Below are positions 46,157-47,548 of a stretch of 47,548 nt of DNA, piece after piece; within the stretch, counting starts at the first letter, position 1, and each line of letters begins with the position of its first letter. The DNA comes from Parcubacteria group bacterium (lineage in GTDB: Bacteria > Patescibacteriota > Minisyncoccia > Phycocordibacterales > 21-14-all-47-15), in NCBI GenBank assembly GCA_016181845.1, contig JACOYO010000007.1, positions 1 to 47,548 on the forward strand, written 5' to 3'. The notes below the pieces were generated by a model. That model searched no databases, had not been told where the DNA came from, and saw only the letters and a list, made by a program, of their open reading frames with translations. Both the position numbers and the translations under genes were made by a program.

Positions 46157-46261
46157 CTAAAAAAAGATAGGCATGTACAAGAAAATCATTCCGAAAATGA
46201 CGATAACTCCGACAACAATCCATACCGCGTGCATTATTTTTTTGTATTTTTTATGAAACAT
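46157..46261 (-). CDS. 34-aa single-span membrane peptide, below ORF-track cutoff
   Basis: On the - strand ATG at 46261-46259 opens MFHKKYKKIMHAVWIVVGVI followed by VIFGMIFLYMPIFF and TAG. Basic start, one membrane helix of about 20 residues, and a YMP-IFF end: the form of small membrane proteins often seen in Parcubacteria. No clear ribosome site. It is convergent with lepA and divergent from ftsB. Coding is inferred from the well-formed membrane helix and position only. Confidence 0.55.
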   Translation of the reverse strand: MFHKKYKKIMHAVWIVVGVIVIFGMIFLYMPIFF

Positions 46262-46284
46262 ATATTGAGAAATTTTTTTTGAGC

Positions 46285-46321
46285 TTGAGCTTGTGTATCA
46301 GTGTGCTATACTATAGCACAC
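46285..46321 (+). promoter_or_regulatory. Promoter of the FtsB-like gene with overlapping 21-bp palindrome
   Basis: TTGAGC (46285-46290), 16 bases, TATACT (46307-46312). The -10 box lies in the perfect palindrome GTGTGCTATA-C-TATAGCACAC (46301-46321), a strong operator candidate. Confidence 0.65.
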
Positions 46322-46353
46322 TATTACAATAATTTTCCACTCGTCATACTCGC

Positions 46354-46731
46354 ATGGCAATAAACGATTTTAGAAAAAAAAGACAGTTAAAAAGAATGTT
46401 TTACTCAACCGGAGCGATTGTCGTTCTTGGGATTATCGTGTTTTTTCTTGGGCATGCAACATGGGATGTATACCAAAAAGCAAAAGTAACCGATGAGAAA
46501 CGCCAAGAAGTATTGAGTGAGCTCACGCGTCTACAAAAGCAACGCACTTCTTTGGAAGACGCGCTGGAGCGTCTGCAAACCGACCGAGGCATAGAAGAAG
46601 AAGTGCGGACGAAATTTAATGTTGCCAAAGAAGGAGAAAAAGTCATAACAATTGTTTCGCCGCAAAAAGAGGATGGGAGTGATACCCCGCAAGCGACCTC
46701 ATGGTGGAAGCGCATTTTTGGCATTGAATAA
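46354..46731 (+). CDS. FtsB/DivIC-type septum formation initiator
   Basis: 125 residues. A short basic N-terminus, one membrane segment (about 16-38, FYSTGAIVVLGIIVFFLG), then a coiled coil (about 45-85, VTDEKRQEVLSELTRLQKQRTSLEDALERL) and the conserved IEEEVRTKFNVAKEGEKVITIV end. These bitopic proteins bridge FtsL, FtsQ/DivIB and the septal synthase. The C-terminal tail (QATSWWKRIFGIE) is typical of CPR members. Confidence 0.85.
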   Translation: MAINDFRKKRQLKRMFYSTGAIVVLGIIVFFLGHATWDVYQKAKVTDEKRQEVLSELTRLQKQRTSLEDALERLQTDRGIEEEVRTKFNVAKEGEKVITIVSPQKEDGSDTPQATSWWKRIFGIE

Positions 46732-46762
46732 TAGATATTTTTGCTGGCGGGAATAAAAATAC

Positions 46763-46833
46763 GCGGGTATAGTTTAGTGGCAGAATGGTTGCTTCCCAAG
46801 CAACAGATCGGAGTTCGATTCTCCGTACCCGCA
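46763..46833 (+). tRNA. tRNA-Gly, anticodon CCC
   Basis: Acceptor GCGGGTA (46763-46769) pairs with TACCCGC (46826-46832). D-arm TAGTTTAGTGGCAGAAT; anticodon stem GTTGC/GCAAC around loop TTCCCAA, anticodon CCC (reads GGG). T-arm CGGAG-TTCGATT-CTCCG. The base after the acceptor is A, while bacterial tRNA-Gly normally has U73. CCA is not encoded. Confidence 0.93.
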
Positions 46834-47002
46834 CAGAATTTCATTTTGGATGCTCATTTGGCGTCTAGACTGTTGCCTGATCATAATTTCCGCGGGTTCT
46901 AACATTGTTGTTTTCTCCGAAATTGAGAAAAGCACTGGAATGCGCCAAGAAAAAGTTGAGAAGCCTTTTCAAAACCAGACAAATTTATTACCATGACCGT
47001 AT

Positions 47003-47548
47003 ATGGAATTATTTAACGATTTAATTGCAAAAATTTTTTTTCAGCAACTCTTTTCGTCATCTGTCAAAATACTCGTTATTCTTATCGTGGCATTTTTGCT
47101 ACGAACATTCAGTAGAATTTTTATAGAAAAATTAATAAGAAAGATTATTGTTTCCAAACATTTTTTGACAAAAGAGGCTGAAAAGAAACGAGAAGACACT
47201 CTGGCGAGGATTATCAATGGCTCTATCAGCATAATTGTTTTGCTGATTGCTGGCTTGATGATATTGTCGGAGCTTGGCATTGCTATCGGACCGCTTTTGA
47301 CTGCCGCTGGAATTGCTGGTCTTGCCTTCGGTTTTGGGGGACAATATCTTATTCGCGATGTGATTTCTGGCCTTTTTATCATTTTGGAAAATCAGTACCG
47401 TGTTGGAGATGTCGTTTGTTTTGACGGTACTTGTGGATTGGTTGAAGATGTCAGCTTGCGGATGACTTCATTGAGAGACCTTGATGGTACAGTACACCAT
47501 GTTCCACACGGTGAGATTAAAAAAGTTTCTAACCTTTCTAAATATTAC
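47003..47548 (+). CDS. Mechanosensitive channel, MscS family (partial, runs off the window)
   Basis: Open from ATG 47003 to the right edge, 182 codons, so absent from the ORF track. Two membrane segments are visible near residues 20-38 and 75-95. The pore helix follows, then the MscS core AAGIAGLAFGFGGQYLIRDV, SGLFIILENQYRVGDVV, and the beta domain start (GLVEDVSLRMTSLRDLDGT, VPHGEIKKVSN). MscS channels open under osmotic stress. The 169 bases between the tRNA and this gene show no further gene or clear signal. Confidence 0.9.
   Translation, partial: MELFNDLIAKIFFQQLFSSSVKILVILIVAFLLRTFSRIFIEKLIRKIIVSKHFLTKEAEKKREDTLARIINGSISIIVLLIAGLMILSELGIAIGPLLTAAGIAGLAFGFGGQYLIRDVISGLFIILENQYRVGDVVCFDGTCGLVEDVSLRMTSLRDLDGTVHHVPHGEIKKVSNLSKYY

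Noticed and set aside
46763-46833. Recoding of TGA as Gly (Gracilibacteria/Absconditabacteria code)
   Set aside because: The tRNA-Gly anticodon is CCC, not UCA, and TGA ends conserved genes such as murC at the normal place.

Overview
The window reads as a chromosomal segment of an ultra-small Candidate Phyla Radiation bacterium (Patescibacteria, most likely a Parcubacteria/Paceibacteria lineage). No 16S gene is present, so this rests on gene style: short ribosomal proteins and aminoacyl-tRNA synthetases that lack accessory domains, leaderless-looking promoters, many small genes of unknown function, and dense short structured repeats. TGA acts as a normal stop at the expected ends of conserved genes, so the code is the standard bacterial one. 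Almost all genes lie on the + strand. Only a few small genes (around 25.2, 36.2-39.0 and 46.2 kb) lie on the - strand.

Layout. 0-2.1 kb: Tat export genes (tatC, tatA and a second, 49-residue TatA) flanked by two Thr-rich exported proteins. 2.3-5.9 kb: a large sensor kinase whose input begins with a complete flavin reductase-like module, then two single-domain response regulators. 6.1-10.5 kb: a secreted BNR/FN3 protein ending in a dockerin, followed four bases later by a membrane-anchored cohesin protein. 10.6-15.2 kb: two MazF/PemK-like toxin genes, a broken pheS stub, pheS, and a pheT that carries an NlpC/P60 cysteine-peptidase domain inside it. 15.2-25.1 kb: a small membrane protein, a TrpR-like regulator framed by palindromes, leuS, a DUF7282-like protein, a sigma-region-4/HARE-HTH protein, a CPR membrane protein, mltG, murC and a DnaQ-like exonuclease. 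25.2-31.4 kb: mnmA, a short alaS, an FtsA/PilM-like ATPase and its membrane neighbour. 31.4-36.1 kb: infA, a strongly structured leader, then rpmJ-rpsM-rpsK-rpsD-rpoA-rplQ-rplM-rpsI. 36.2-39.1 kb: small - strand genes, an AAG glycosylase and yqeY. 39.35-40.0 kb: a greatly enlarged RNase P RNA. 40.2-47.5 kb: an O-antigen-ligase-like/TPR membrane protein, murJ, lepA, a 34-residue membrane protein, ftsB/divIC, tRNA-Gly and the start of an MscS channel.

How it fits together. The segment mixes core translation genes with cell-envelope building (mltG, murC, murJ, ftsB, FtsA-like), Tat export and a surface cohesin-dockerin pair that could assemble an extracellular complex, with a redox-looking two-component system upstream. 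The most unusual items are the NlpC/P60 domain inside PheT, the flavin-reductase sensor kinase, the RNase P RNA with three long hairpin expansions, the toxin/pheS rearrangement, and a family of four 143-148 bp terminal-inverted-repeat elements.
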